From Aureispira sp050633105 (GTDB lineage: Bacteria; Bacteroidota; Bacteroidia; Chitinophagales; Saprospiraceae): a stretch of 64,000 nucleotides of DNA. Under the pieces are notes generated by a model, which worked only from the letters and a program-made list of their open reading frames with translations, was not told the origin of the DNA and searched no databases. Positions 44,045 to 52,413 of this stretch are shown one piece after another (positions within the stretch are counted from its first letter, which is position 1; each line of letters starts with the position of its first letter). Position numbers and translations under genes: made by a program. Location: the NCBI GenBank assembly GCA_050633105.1, contig JBOEFW010000024.1, positions 1 through 64,000 on the forward strand. Reading direction: 5' to 3'.

Positions 44045-44800
44045 ATGGTCAGCAAACGTATTATTCCCTGTTTAGACATTAAGAATGGACGAACTGTAAA
44101 AGGAATTAATTTTAAAGAATTAAGAGATGCGGGAGATCCAATTGCACTAGCACAAGTGTATGCAGAAAAAGGCGCTGATGAATTGGTCTTTTTAGACATT
44201 ACAGCGAGTCAAGAACGTAGAGGGACCTTAGTGGAATTGGTAGAAGAAATTGCGGCACAAATCAACATTCCTTTTACAGTAGGAGGAGGAATTCGAACCG
44301 TAGAGGATGTATCTAAATTGTTACAAGCAGGAGCAGACAAAGTTACGATTAACTCTGCCGCAGTTAATAATCCAGTGTTGATTAGCGAGGTAGCCAATCG
44401 CTTTGGGCGACAGTGTTTAGTGGTTGCTATTGATGCTCAATTAGAAGATGGCACATGGTGGGTGTATACCCAAGGAGGGCGAAAATGCAGTGAATGGCAA
44501 CTCTTGGATTGGGCGCAAGAAGCGGAACGTTTAGGAGCGGGAGAGCTCTTATTTACTTCTATGAGCCATGATGGAACCAAGGCGGGTTTTGCAACGGAAG
44601 CATTAGCGCTGTTATCCAAAACGTGTAGTATTCCTGTGATTGCTTCTGGCGGAGCAGGGAGTTTAGAACATTTCAAAGAAGCCTTTGAAGAAGGGAAAGC
44701 AGATGCTGCCTTGGCAGCGAGTGTCTTTCATTTTGGAGAAATTACAATATCTGATTTAAAAAATTATTTAGCAGAACAAAACATTGCCATACGTCTATGA
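44045..44800 (+). CDS. hisF: Imidazole glycerol phosphate synthase, cyclase subunit
   Basis: The protein has 251 residues, a HisF barrel: RIIPCLDIKNGRTVKGINF with the catalytic Asp, FLDITASQERRGTLVELV, FTVGGGIRTVEDV, and TSMSHDGTKAGF with the second catalytic Asp. The usual TSMDRDG reads TSMSHDG here, a small change next to the active site. It closes the imidazole ring with ammonia from HisH. Its TGA overlaps the hisIE ATG (ATGA at 44797-44800). Confidence 0.95.
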   Translation: MVSKRIIPCLDIKNGRTVKGINFKELRDAGDPIALAQVYAEKGADELVFLDITASQERRGTLVELVEEIAAQINIPFTVGGGIRTVEDVSKLLQAGADKVTINSAAVNNPVLISEVANRFGRQCLVVAIDAQLEDGTWWVYTQGGRKCSEWQLLDWAQEAERLGAGELLFTSMSHDGTKAGFATEALALLSKTCSIPVIASGGAGSLEHFKEAFEEGKADAALAASVFHFGEITISDLKNYLAEQNIAIRL

Positions 44801-45390
44801 AAATTGATTTTGAAAAAGGAGCAGGCTTAGTGCCAGCGATTGTACAAGATGCCCAAACACAAAAAGTATTAATGCTAGGGTATGTTAATCAACCTTCTTG
44901 GGAGCAAACATTAACAACAAAATTAGTGACGTTTTTTAGTCGAAGCAAACAACGTCTTTGGACAAAGGGAGAAAGCTCTGGTAATTTCTTAGAACTGATG
45001 GATTGGCGATTGGATTGTGATCAAGACACCCTATTATTGTGGGTAACTCCAAAGGGTCCCGTTTGTCATACAGGAACAGATACTTGTTTTGGGGAGGAGA
45101 ATAAAGGGAAGTTTGATTTAGCTTATCTGGAAACGGTTCTACAAGCACGAAAAGATACTCCTACTCTGAATTCCTACAGCAGCCAATTATTGGCTCGTGG
45201 TATTAATAAGGTGGCTCAAAAAGTAGGAGAGGAAGCGGTAGAACTGGTTATAGAAGCCAAAGATGATAATCAAGAACTGTTCTTGGGAGAGGCAGCCGAT
45301 CTAGCGTATCATTATTTGTTGTTGTTGGTTGCAAAAGGGCACTCTTTAGAAGAAGTGTTGGGGGTATTGGAGGCACGGCATAAGAAATAA
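44797..45390 (+). CDS. hisIE: Bifunctional PRA-CH / PRA-PH (HisIE)
   Basis: The protein has 197 residues. The HisI domain (about 1-105) shows MLGYVNQPSWEQTL, FFSRSKQRLWTKGESSGN and the zinc/metal site DCDQDTLLLWV plus GPVCHTGTDTCFG. The HisE domain (about 110-197) has SYSSQLLARGINKVAQKVGEEAVELVIEA and EAADLAYHYLLLL. It does two early hydrolytic steps after HisG. It overlaps hisF by 4 nt and ends the operon, which is closed by a hairpin. Confidence 0.95.
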   Translation: MKIDFEKGAGLVPAIVQDAQTQKVLMLGYVNQPSWEQTLTTKLVTFFSRSKQRLWTKGESSGNFLELMDWRLDCDQDTLLLWVTPKGPVCHTGTDTCFGEENKGKFDLAYLETVLQARKDTPTLNSYSSQLLARGINKVAQKVGEEAVELVIEAKDDNQELFLGEAADLAYHYLLLLVAKGHSLEEVLGVLEARHKK

Positions 45391-45405
45391 TAGGCAATGC
45401 TTATA

Positions 45406-45449
45406 AAGGACTATTTTCTGTTCTGAATAGAAGAAAATAGTCCTTAATT
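45406..45449 (+). terminator. Terminator of the histidine operon
   Basis: AAGGACTATTTTCT (45406-45419) and AGAAAATAGTCCTT (45432-45445) form a perfect 14-bp stem with a 12-nt loop; a short AATTT follows. It lies 15 nt after the hisIE stop. Confidence 0.75.
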
Positions 45450-45508
45450 TCTTCCTACAAATAGGAAACTACCTGTTCCTTTCTGTTGAAAGAGTAAAGA
45501 AATTTTCT

Positions 45509-46216
45509 TTACTCCTTAGTCTCTCCTTTTAAGCGTTTTTTGCGTGCTTTTTTTTGCTCATTATTACTTTCGTAAATGGTATAATTCTCATACTTAGCCT
45601 TATTGCTTTCCGCCCAGACATCTTTACCAATATTACAAACTAGGACTAATTCTTTATAGAGCTCATTGCCCAATTCAATACGTTTTTCTACAAAAATATC
45701 TCGATCAGAGATACGATCTTGTTGGAGGTGTAGGGAGTTCTCAAAGGCAGCGGCCGCTTTCTGTACTACATCAACATGATTTTGGCGCAAGCCTGTTTCT
45801 GCCAAAAAACTAAGCAACTTGGTTGCGACGCGGACCACTCTACGACCACATAAGAGTAATTTAGCATCACTCATATCATTCATTTTGACGGTTCCAAACT
45901 TGCGATAATGTCCAGAACGAGTATTGTATTTACTGGCAACACGTGTCATAACGGAACGAATGGCTGTTTTTAATTTTTCTCGTGCAACATTCTTTTTGCC
46001 AGTAGCTTCCATTTGAGTACCTACCAACTCATCATCATCAGGCTGGTCGGCAAAGCTATCACAAAGCGTTTCAAACTGCTGTATTTTATTGGCCGTATAA
46101 GCATAACTTTCAAATTCTTTTTGATCGCGTTGAATATTAGCAATACGTTGGCGGCATTGCGCATATAAATCAGCGTCTGGAAAATTGTATTCGCGAATAA
46201 TGCTTTGCTTTTTCAT
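45509..46216 (-). CDS. Helical cytoplasmic protein, unknown
   Basis: The protein has 235 residues, charged and almost wholly helical by composition, with no signal peptide or membrane segment. Features include an acidic patch QPDDDELVG, a basic run RSGHYRKFGTVKM, and a Lys/Arg-rich tail NNEQKKARKKRLKGETKE that could contact nucleic acid. No family is recognised. It is convergent with the histidine operon and faces the AT-rich gap at 46217-46997. It could be a structural or DNA-binding protein; that is only a composition-based guess. Confidence 0.6.
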   Translation of the reverse strand: MKKQSIIREYNFPDADLYAQCRQRIANIQRDQKEFESYAYTANKIQQFETLCDSFADQPDDDELVGTQMEATGKKNVAREKLKTAIRSVMTRVASKYNTRSGHYRKFGTVKMNDMSDAKLLLCGRRVVRVATKLLSFLAETGLRQNHVDVVQKAAAAFENSLHLQQDRISDRDIFVEKRIELGNELYKELVLVCNIGKDVWAESNKAKYENYTIYESNNEQKKARKKRLKGETKE

Positions 46217-46997
46217 AGTTAAATTCTTATAAAAATATAGAGAAGGTATATTTTTCCTCCTTACTAATAGATGCTTATTTAAAGGTAGTTGTTTTTTACT
46301 TAAAAGGCAATTTTTGTCAACAAATAACCTATTTATTTTACTCCATCAACATTTTTGCAGATTAGAGTAATGAAATTATCAATGTAATCTATTGGCTTTT
46401 ATTACTCAGTTGAGCATGGGTTGGTTCATTGAGGGAGAGAAGGGCATTTTGATAGAGAATAAAAAGACTTTGGTTCTTGAAAAGGAAGAGCCAATCAATT
46501 AAAAGACCTTGTTGAGGAAGGCTTGTCTCTCAAAAAAACATGAATAGGTTATAGTAAAGGAGTGTTTTATTGTCATTTTAAAGTCATTTTTTAATGAAAA
46601 AAAAGAAACATCCAATAAATATAATTCTAAGCCTTGAGGCTAATGTTTTTTTGTGGAAAGGCGTATATGTCTTCAGGTTAAAGCGTAAACTACTTATTTT
46701 TCTCTGCCGTATGAGAATAAAAAATACCTGTTTTACAGTTGGTTAACCTATTTGTTCTCCAAAAATAAGTGCCTTATAATTTTTTTAAATTGTTTGTATG
46801 CCAGAATTAATATTACCAAGTTATTTTAAAGAGTCTGTAAAACATTTCTAATTCTAAGGGGACTTCCTCCAAGTTTAAGAATATAAAGGCGCGATTACTC
46901 TTGGAATGAGTTAGGATACTATGTTAGAAATTCTTATATTGTGACTACCCAAAAAATAGCCCAATCTTCTTTTTGTCCTTTTAAAAATAAGTATCCT
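46217..46997. other. 781-nt AT-rich intergenic region
   Basis: It separates the leftward helical protein from the rightward SpoIIAA-like gene. No open frame, tRNA or clear hairpin was found by eye. It should carry two divergent promoters, but no TTTG/TAnnTTTG pair at normal spacing was seen. Confidence 0.35.
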
Positions 46998-47387
46998 ATG
47001 GAATTGGAGACACGTGCTTTGAAAATCACGGTTAGACCAGATAAGATCATTGAGTTAAACACTAAAGAATCTTGGAATCAACCAGATACAGTTGAAATAG
47101 CTCTGGAAAATATCGCAATGCTTAAGAAAGCTGTTGAAGGCGGCGGACGTGCCATGTTGAGTTACATGCCAGGCACTTATGTAGAAAAAGAAGTATTAGA
47201 ATGTTATAAAAATGCAGATATTGGTCATGTTGCCAGTGCTTTATTAACTACTTCTTTTGGGTCTAGAATTGTTGGTAACTTATTTTTGAAAGTTATGGGA
47301 ACTGGCGATGCTGCTGCTACTAAAATCTTTGCAAAACGAGAAGATGCTGAAAAGTGGCTAATTCAACAAATAGCAGACAGAAACTAA
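46998..47387 (+). CDS. SpoIIAA-like (DUF7793-type) protein
   Basis: The protein has 129 residues from the ATG at 46998; a GTG at 46941 would add a 19-residue leader not typical of the family. The C-terminal FGSRIVGNLFLKVMG...ATKIFAKREDAEKWLIQQ resembles the SpoIIAA-like fold (…KVFxxxxeAxxWL). The preceding parts alternate strand and helix as in STAS domains. The biochemical role is not known; related proteins bind ligands or partners. It is convergent with the terpene synthase gene and shares the terminator at 47418. Confidence 0.55.
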   Translation: MELETRALKITVRPDKIIELNTKESWNQPDTVEIALENIAMLKKAVEGGGRAMLSYMPGTYVEKEVLECYKNADIGHVASALLTTSFGSRIVGNLFLKVMGTGDAAATKIFAKREDAEKWLIQQIADRN

Positions 47388-47417
47388 TAAAATCGAGCAG
47401 ATTTTATAACAAAATAA

Positions 47418-47455
47418 AAAGCGCTGTCCTGATTTTATCGGGACAGCGCTTTGTT
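47418..47455. terminator. Bidirectional terminator
   Basis: AAAGCGCTGTCC and GGACAGCGCTTT (47418-47429 and 47441-47452) form a perfect 12-bp stem with a short loop. It sits between the convergent SpoIIAA-like and terpene synthase genes. Confidence 0.85.
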
Positions 47456-47458
47456 TAT

Positions 47459-48547
47459 TTAAGCTGCGTCAAATTGATGTTGAGAATTCGTTTTTAGATC
47501 TTGTAAGATATGGTCATCGTGGCGATAACGTTGAGTCACTAATTGCCAATGGTAACTAGCCGATAGGATTGAATTTAATCCTTCCATAAATTCCAAGACT
47601 TTAGTGCGTTCTGCATCAGGTAATGTTTGCACTTCAACCAAAGCTTTGGCGATCGCTTCATCAAAAGCTTTATGACATCCATTGACCAAATCAATAGAGG
47701 CTTGAATCGCTTCCTCTAAGGTCTTGACTTTCTTGAGGGTTAAAAAGCTGTTCACTAAATTGAATTTGCTGTGTCGTTCCTTTGGATAAGAAAAAATATC
47801 GTTGGATAATCCGCCTATATCCGCACACTTGTCAATCGCTACTTGTAGACTAGGAACTTTCTGCGAGATGTCAGGAGTTAAGTAACATCCATAGCAATAC
47901 TCTGTCAAATGAATGGCTACATACATTCCAGAGAAATTTCTACGAAGTGCAATGTATGAAGGGATATCGGTGTAACCATCTGGGCGTAATTGATCTCTCA
48001 AGTGCTCAAACAATAACTTAGATAGTTTCTTAAAAAAATGAGGTTCACAAGTCTGAAGGAGTTTTGTCCGTACCCATTGCATGGCTGTGCAAACAGATTT
48101 GATACGAGGACTGCGAACATTTTGGTAATAGTCACCATTGATGTGACCTGTTAGCCAAATGTTCATTAACTCTTGTAAGTTCGGCTGCTCAGAGATATTA
48201 GATCCTTCAATGTCTTCACCAAAGAGATCATCAATATAATAGAGTAAATCATAAAAAATATTGACTAAGACAATTCTATAACGTCCAGATTTGGGATATA
48301 AAAATGCTGTCATACTAGTATGAGCAGCATAAGAAGCTTTTCCAAGTTGAATATTCAAGGCTTCAGATAGCCGCCCTGTCGCCGATAGGATATCCTCTAT
48401 ACGAGCATGGTGCTCCATCGGTAATGTTGAAATAGTGAATTGGTTAGAATGAAATACTGCGTCTGGCTGGCCTTGAGGTTCATTCTTCTGGCTGCTGGCT
48501 GTAGAACTAGAGGCTGGGCCTATGTTCTTCTTATTGCTTTCTTTCAT
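47459..48547 (-). CDS. Class I terpene synthase
   Basis: The protein has 362 residues. A Ser-rich flexible N-terminus (about 1-45) is followed by the all-helical class I fold. The metal-binding acidic motif is DDLFGED (106-112) and the NSE triad is NDIFSYPKE (249-257, with N249, S253, E257). The pyrophosphate-sensing Arg is at 203, exactly 46 residues before N249, and the C-terminal Arg-Tyr pair is at 340-341. All key residues are present, so it should cyclise a prenyl diphosphate such as FPP or GPP. The product cannot be read from sequence. DDLFGED resembles the longer DDxxxxD/E motif of 2-methylisoborneol synthases. No prenyltransferase or P450 gene is adjacent. Confidence 0.88.
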   Translation of the reverse strand: MKESNKKNIGPASSSTASSQKNEPQGQPDAVFHSNQFTISTLPMEHHARIEDILSATGRLSEALNIQLGKASYAAHTSMTAFLYPKSGRYRIVLVNIFYDLLYYIDDLFGEDIEGSNISEQPNLQELMNIWLTGHINGDYYQNVRSPRIKSVCTAMQWVRTKLLQTCEPHFFKKLSKLLFEHLRDQLRPDGYTDIPSYIALRRNFSGMYVAIHLTEYCYGCYLTPDISQKVPSLQVAIDKCADIGGLSNDIFSYPKERHSKFNLVNSFLTLKKVKTLEEAIQASIDLVNGCHKAFDEAIAKALVEVQTLPDAERTKVLEFMEGLNSILSASYHWQLVTQRYRHDDHILQDLKTNSQHQFDAA

Positions 48548-49852
48548 AATTTGAGATAGTTTTGGCGCATTGTAAACAATGCAATTAAGGATTTAGAATT
48601 AGTTTTCATAAACAAGATAGTAGGCATGCATTATGGACATAAAAGGCTTGTTTTTGAGAGCTAATAGCTCCAAAAAAGGCATCCGTCCAAAAGTATTCTT
48701 GGGTTAAAAGAATATGTAATAATGCTTCAATACAACGGTGTTGTTCTTTCAGGGGTTAACTGGAAGAAAACAGGTAAATTCATAGGTTCGTTACGGTAGG
48801 TAAATGCAGGGACGCATGTACGGAGAAGAAGGCTCAAGGGAGCCTCTGTAATAAAACAGGCAATGCTTAAAATGTAAATAATACTTTTTGTTAAAGCATA
48901 TCGGGGAAATCAATTGTTACAAACGTAGTGCAAGTCTTATTGGAAAGTGATGGTGAAAAAAAAATGTCGTAGAGTCAAAATGGGAAGAAAACAAAACGGC
49001 ATCTATGTCTTTTGTTGTTTTACAGTACTAATATAAGAATNNGAATAGTGTATTAACACTACCAACTTATAAGATCAAAAAACTGACCAATTTACTTACA
49101 TTTAACATTTTTATTTTAGAGAAAATTTCGTGTAAAAATGACTTTATTATAATATTAAGACTTGTTTTTGAAAAAGCAATATCGCCGTTTTGTTTGATTA
49201 TTGGCTTGATTTAGATTGATTTATGTTTTAAAAGTTTTTTTTATGAATTGTTCATTTTTTTCAAAAAAAAGTTTTTTTTACTAGAAAAGCTTTTTCAAAA
49301 TGGGAATTTTTTTTTTGAGAAAGTTGTCACAAAAAAGAAAAAAGCAACTTTTTTGAGAAAAAAAAAGGACCAGTTAGAACTAAAAATAAGCTAACTATTT
49401 GGTTAATAAGCTATTTTATCTAAGATTGGACAGAGAAAAGAGGCCTTTTCTTTTTGCCTGTTATAATCGTGGCTAAATAGGCGTTTTCTTTTTTTTCGAG
49501 GAAAGTTTTTTATAATAACAGACATTATTCTCCTCGTTTTAAATTCTAATGTAGTGGCTTCTATCCTAATTTTGATGATTTACCTAAGAAATAATAGCTA
49601 TTTATAAGTAAATTAAACTCCTTTGGATGGTAAATGAAGAATGCTTAGTTACAGAATAATGAATCTGAATTGTACCCCAATATCCCTAACTAATACCAAG
49701 GAACACTTCAAATCAAGGTCCAATAAAACAGCTTTGTCTACATTGCTTTTTGGGAATCATTCTGTTAGAACCTCGTGTTTTGACAGGATGTTTTTATTTT
49801 GGAGCAATCTTTTTTAATCGAAGCTAATTATTACCCAAAATAAATATTTTTT
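48548..49852. other. 1.3-kb AT-rich intergenic region
   Basis: This stretch lies between the divergent terpene synthase and beta-lactamase-like genes. It is very AT-rich, with long runs of A or T at about 49220-49370. No convincing gene was found; a 24-codon frame near 48632 is too short to support. Two undetermined bases occur at 49041-49042. A degenerate imperfect repeat of T-run plus GAGAAA near 49310 and 49350 and the arms AAAGTTG/CAACTTT are the only other structures. Confidence 0.5.
49041..49042. other. Two undetermined bases
   Basis: The sequence reads nn at these positions, marking an unresolved or joined point in the assembly within the AT-rich gap. Bases may be missing here. Confidence 0.95.
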
Positions 49853-50686
49853 ATGTTACTGAAAAATGAATATGTGAGAGGAGGGCTACTCCTTTTTTTA
49901 GGAATTTGGTTGAGTGCTTGTGAAACATCTAGTACTACTATAGAAGAAAATTTAGATCTCAAAGATTTGTATGAAAAAGAAGGCGTGGAAGGTTGCTTTT
50001 TGTTGAGTGCCCTGACATCCGAACAGCTTTATGTTTACAACCCAAGGCGCTGTGAACGAGGTTTTCTACCAGCCTCTACTTTTAAAATAGTGAATGCCAT
50101 GATTGCGCTAGAGACAGGAGTCGCTTCGGATGAAAATATGGTGATCCCATGGGATTCCGTAACACGTCAATTTCAAGCTTGGAACCAAGATCATAGTTTA
50201 AAGACAGCATTTCAGGCATCTAGTGTACCTTATTATCAAGAAATAGCTCGACGCATTGGTGTGGAGCGTATGCAAACAGAAGTAGAACGGTTGAAGTTTG
50301 GAAAAATGGATATTCGCAAAGAAAACTTGAGCTCTTTTTGGCTCACAGGAAAATCGGTCATTACTCCATATGAGCAATTGGATTTCCTAACTAATTTTGT
50401 TAAAAAGGAATTACCGCTGAAACCATCTACACATCAAAAGATGAAGGATGTCATGATTATGATGAGCGGGGAAGATGGTTTAGTGATGCGCGGCAAAACA
50501 GGTTGGGCGATTGTGGATGATAGAAATATTGGTTGGCTAGTTGGCTATTTAGAGCGTCCAGATGGAGAGCGTTTTGTATTTGTTAATAATATAGAATGTA
50601 AAGTAGGAACTGTGCGAGATGATGTTTTTATGGCGAGTAGAAAACGTATTGTAGGAGAAGTGCTACAGCGTTTGGGAGTACTTTAG
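49853..50686 (+). CDS. Class D beta-lactamase-like lipoprotein
   Basis: The protein has 277 residues. A lipoprotein signal ends in LSAC (Cys23). The class D motifs are present in order: active-site STFK (Ser75, Lys78), SSV (123-125, in ASSVPYYQ), WLTG with Trp163 and KTG (215-217, in GKTGW). The third motif, usually YGN or FGN, is FGK (149-151) with an unusual Lys. True enzymes hydrolyse beta-lactams through an acylated Ser with a carbamylated Lys; the altered motif leaves activity uncertain. Membrane-anchored penicillin-binding proteins of this fold are an alternative. A DASS transporter gene follows 29 nt downstream on the same strand. Confidence 0.85.
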   Translation: MLLKNEYVRGGLLLFLGIWLSACETSSTTIEENLDLKDLYEKEGVEGCFLLSALTSEQLYVYNPRRCERGFLPASTFKIVNAMIALETGVASDENMVIPWDSVTRQFQAWNQDHSLKTAFQASSVPYYQEIARRIGVERMQTEVERLKFGKMDIRKENLSSFWLTGKSVITPYEQLDFLTNFVKKELPLKPSTHQKMKDVMIMMSGEDGLVMRGKTGWAIVDDRNIGWLVGYLERPDGERFVFVNNIECKVGTVRDDVFMASRKRIVGEVLQRLGVL

Positions 50687-50715
50687 CCTTGATCTTTTAA
50701 GAAGAAAATAGAATT

Positions 50716-52233
50716 ATGACTAGGCAAAAAATAGGTTTATTGCTGGGGCCAATCTTGTATATCATTATTGGTTTTGGTGTCCCCTTAGAAGGCCTGCCTC
50801 CTCATGGGCAAGCTGTTTTAGCAGCTACTTTGTGGATGGCCGTTTGGTGGGTGACGGAGGCTTTGCCGATTGCCGTAACAGCATTGTTGCCCTTGGTTTT
50901 ATTTCCATTATCTGGCGCAATGGATATTAAGGCAACAGGAGCCTTGTATGGACATCCTATTATTTTTCTATTTGTGGGAGGGTTTATGATTGCGACAGCC
51001 ATTGAACGATGGAATTTGCACCAACGGATCGCTCTAACAATTATTGGAAAGATTGGCAGTGCTCCTAAGTCTATTATTTTAGGGTTTATGGTGGCCACTG
51101 CTTTTTTGTCTATGTGGATTTCTAATACAGCAACAACGATTATGATGGTACCCATTGGTCTTGCTATTGTAACACAGTTAGAAGGAGGCAGTGCGCCTAG
51201 TCTGGACAATAAATTTGCAAAAGCCTTGCTTTTAGGGATTGCTTATGCCGCGTCTATTGGAGGAATTGCGACTTTGATAGGAACACCTACGAATGTGATT
51301 TTTGCAGGAGTCGTGTTAGAAAAGTATGGCTTAGAAATTTCCTTCGCCAGTTGGATGTTATTTGCAACGCCAATCGCTGTTTTTCTATTGTTTATCTGTT
51401 GGTATTACTTAGTGAATGTAGGCTTTGATTTATCAAACTTTGAGCAAAAAGATCACAAAAAAGGAATGGAGCAAATACAAGCTCAACGTCAGGCTCTAGG
51501 AGCCATGTGCTATGAGGAAAAAGTGATTTTATTCGTTTTTGTAGTGGTCGCTTTTTCTTGGATGACACGAGGCTTTTTATTGAACCCTCTTCTTCCTGGA
51601 CTAACCGATACCATTATTGCTTTGATTGGAGCTATTGTATTGTTTCTTATTCCAACTAAGAATGCGGTACCTAGAATGGTAGTTGATGCTGTTTTGGAGG
51701 ATACTGATGATCGCCCTACTACTATTTTGGACTGGGACACCGCAGTAAAAATTCCTTGGGGAGTCATTTTGCTGTTTGGAGGAGGATTGTCTTTAGCGAA
51801 TGCTTTTGATAAGACAGGCCTGGCAAATTGGATCGGAACACAGATTGATTTGCTGGCTGCTTTGCCCTTGTTTTTACTGCTTTTATTATTAATTGCCTTA
51901 GTCAACTTTCTCACAGAAATTACTTCTAATGTAGCAACTGTTTCCATGATTTTGCCCGTTTTGGCTGCCCTAGCAATGACTTTGGGGATACATCCTTATA
52001 TTTTGATGATTGGGGCCACTTGTGCCGCTTCCTGCGCTTTTATGTTGCCCGTCGCTACTGCGCCGAATGCAATTGTTTTTGGTTCTGCCTATATTCAAAT
52101 CGAGGATATGATTAAGGCGGGTATTTGGCTAAACATTTTGTCTATTGTATTATTTGCGCTGTATGTCTATTTTGTATTGCCTTGGGTTTTTGATATTAAT
52201 GTTTATGAAACATTGGTACCTATAGGGGAGTAA
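50716..52233 (+). CDS. DASS/SLC13-family anion:sodium symporter
   Basis: This is a 505-residue polytopic protein. The repeat motifs of the DASS family are clear: MWISNTATTIMMVPIG in the first half and TEITSNVATVSMILPVLAAL in the second, each carrying the SNT/SNV substrate-sodium loop. HGQAVLAATLWMAVWWVTEALPIAVTALLPLVLFPL is the family N-terminal block. Members take up dicarboxylates, citrate, sulfate or phosphate with sodium across the inner membrane; the substrate is not evident. It is probably co-transcribed with the beta-lactamase-like gene and is closed by a terminator. Confidence 0.9.
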   Translation: MTRQKIGLLLGPILYIIIGFGVPLEGLPPHGQAVLAATLWMAVWWVTEALPIAVTALLPLVLFPLSGAMDIKATGALYGHPIIFLFVGGFMIATAIERWNLHQRIALTIIGKIGSAPKSIILGFMVATAFLSMWISNTATTIMMVPIGLAIVTQLEGGSAPSLDNKFAKALLLGIAYAASIGGIATLIGTPTNVIFAGVVLEKYGLEISFASWMLFATPIAVFLLFICWYYLVNVGFDLSNFEQKDHKKGMEQIQAQRQALGAMCYEEKVILFVFVVVAFSWMTRGFLLNPLLPGLTDTIIALIGAIVLFLIPTKNAVPRMVVDAVLEDTDDRPTTILDWDTAVKIPWGVILLFGGGLSLANAFDKTGLANWIGTQIDLLAALPLFLLLLLLIALVNFLTEITSNVATVSMILPVLAALAMTLGIHPYILMIGATCAASCAFMLPVATAPNAIVFGSAYIQIEDMIKAGIWLNILSIVLFALYVYFVLPWVFDINVYETLVPIGE

Positions 52234-52356
52234 GGTCAAAAATGTTATTCTTTATTTTCTAATGGAAGCATTAAATAGATAATTCTAATTGGATGGAAAC
52301 TAGCTAGTAAGAAGATCAGTAGGTTTTAATAAGAACATGCCTTGTGTAGAATAAAA

Positions 52357-52389
52357 AGATGCTGCCCTGAAGAATTAGAGCAGCATCTT
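52357..52389. terminator. Bidirectional terminator
   Basis: AAGATGCTGC (52357-52366) and GCAGCATCTT (52380-52389) form a perfect 10-bp stem with a 13-nt loop, between the convergent DASS and acyl-CoA ligase genes. Confidence 0.75.
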
Positions 52390-52413
52390 GTATTGTTACG
52401 ATAGACGACTTAA

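Noticed and set aside
46941..46997. GTG start adding 19 residues to the SpoIIAA-like protein
   Set aside because: The added leader is unrelated to the family and has no signal character.
49778..49802. TTTTG and TATTTTGG as a promoter for the beta-lactamase-like gene
   Set aside because: The spacer is only about 12 nt and the second element is imperfect.
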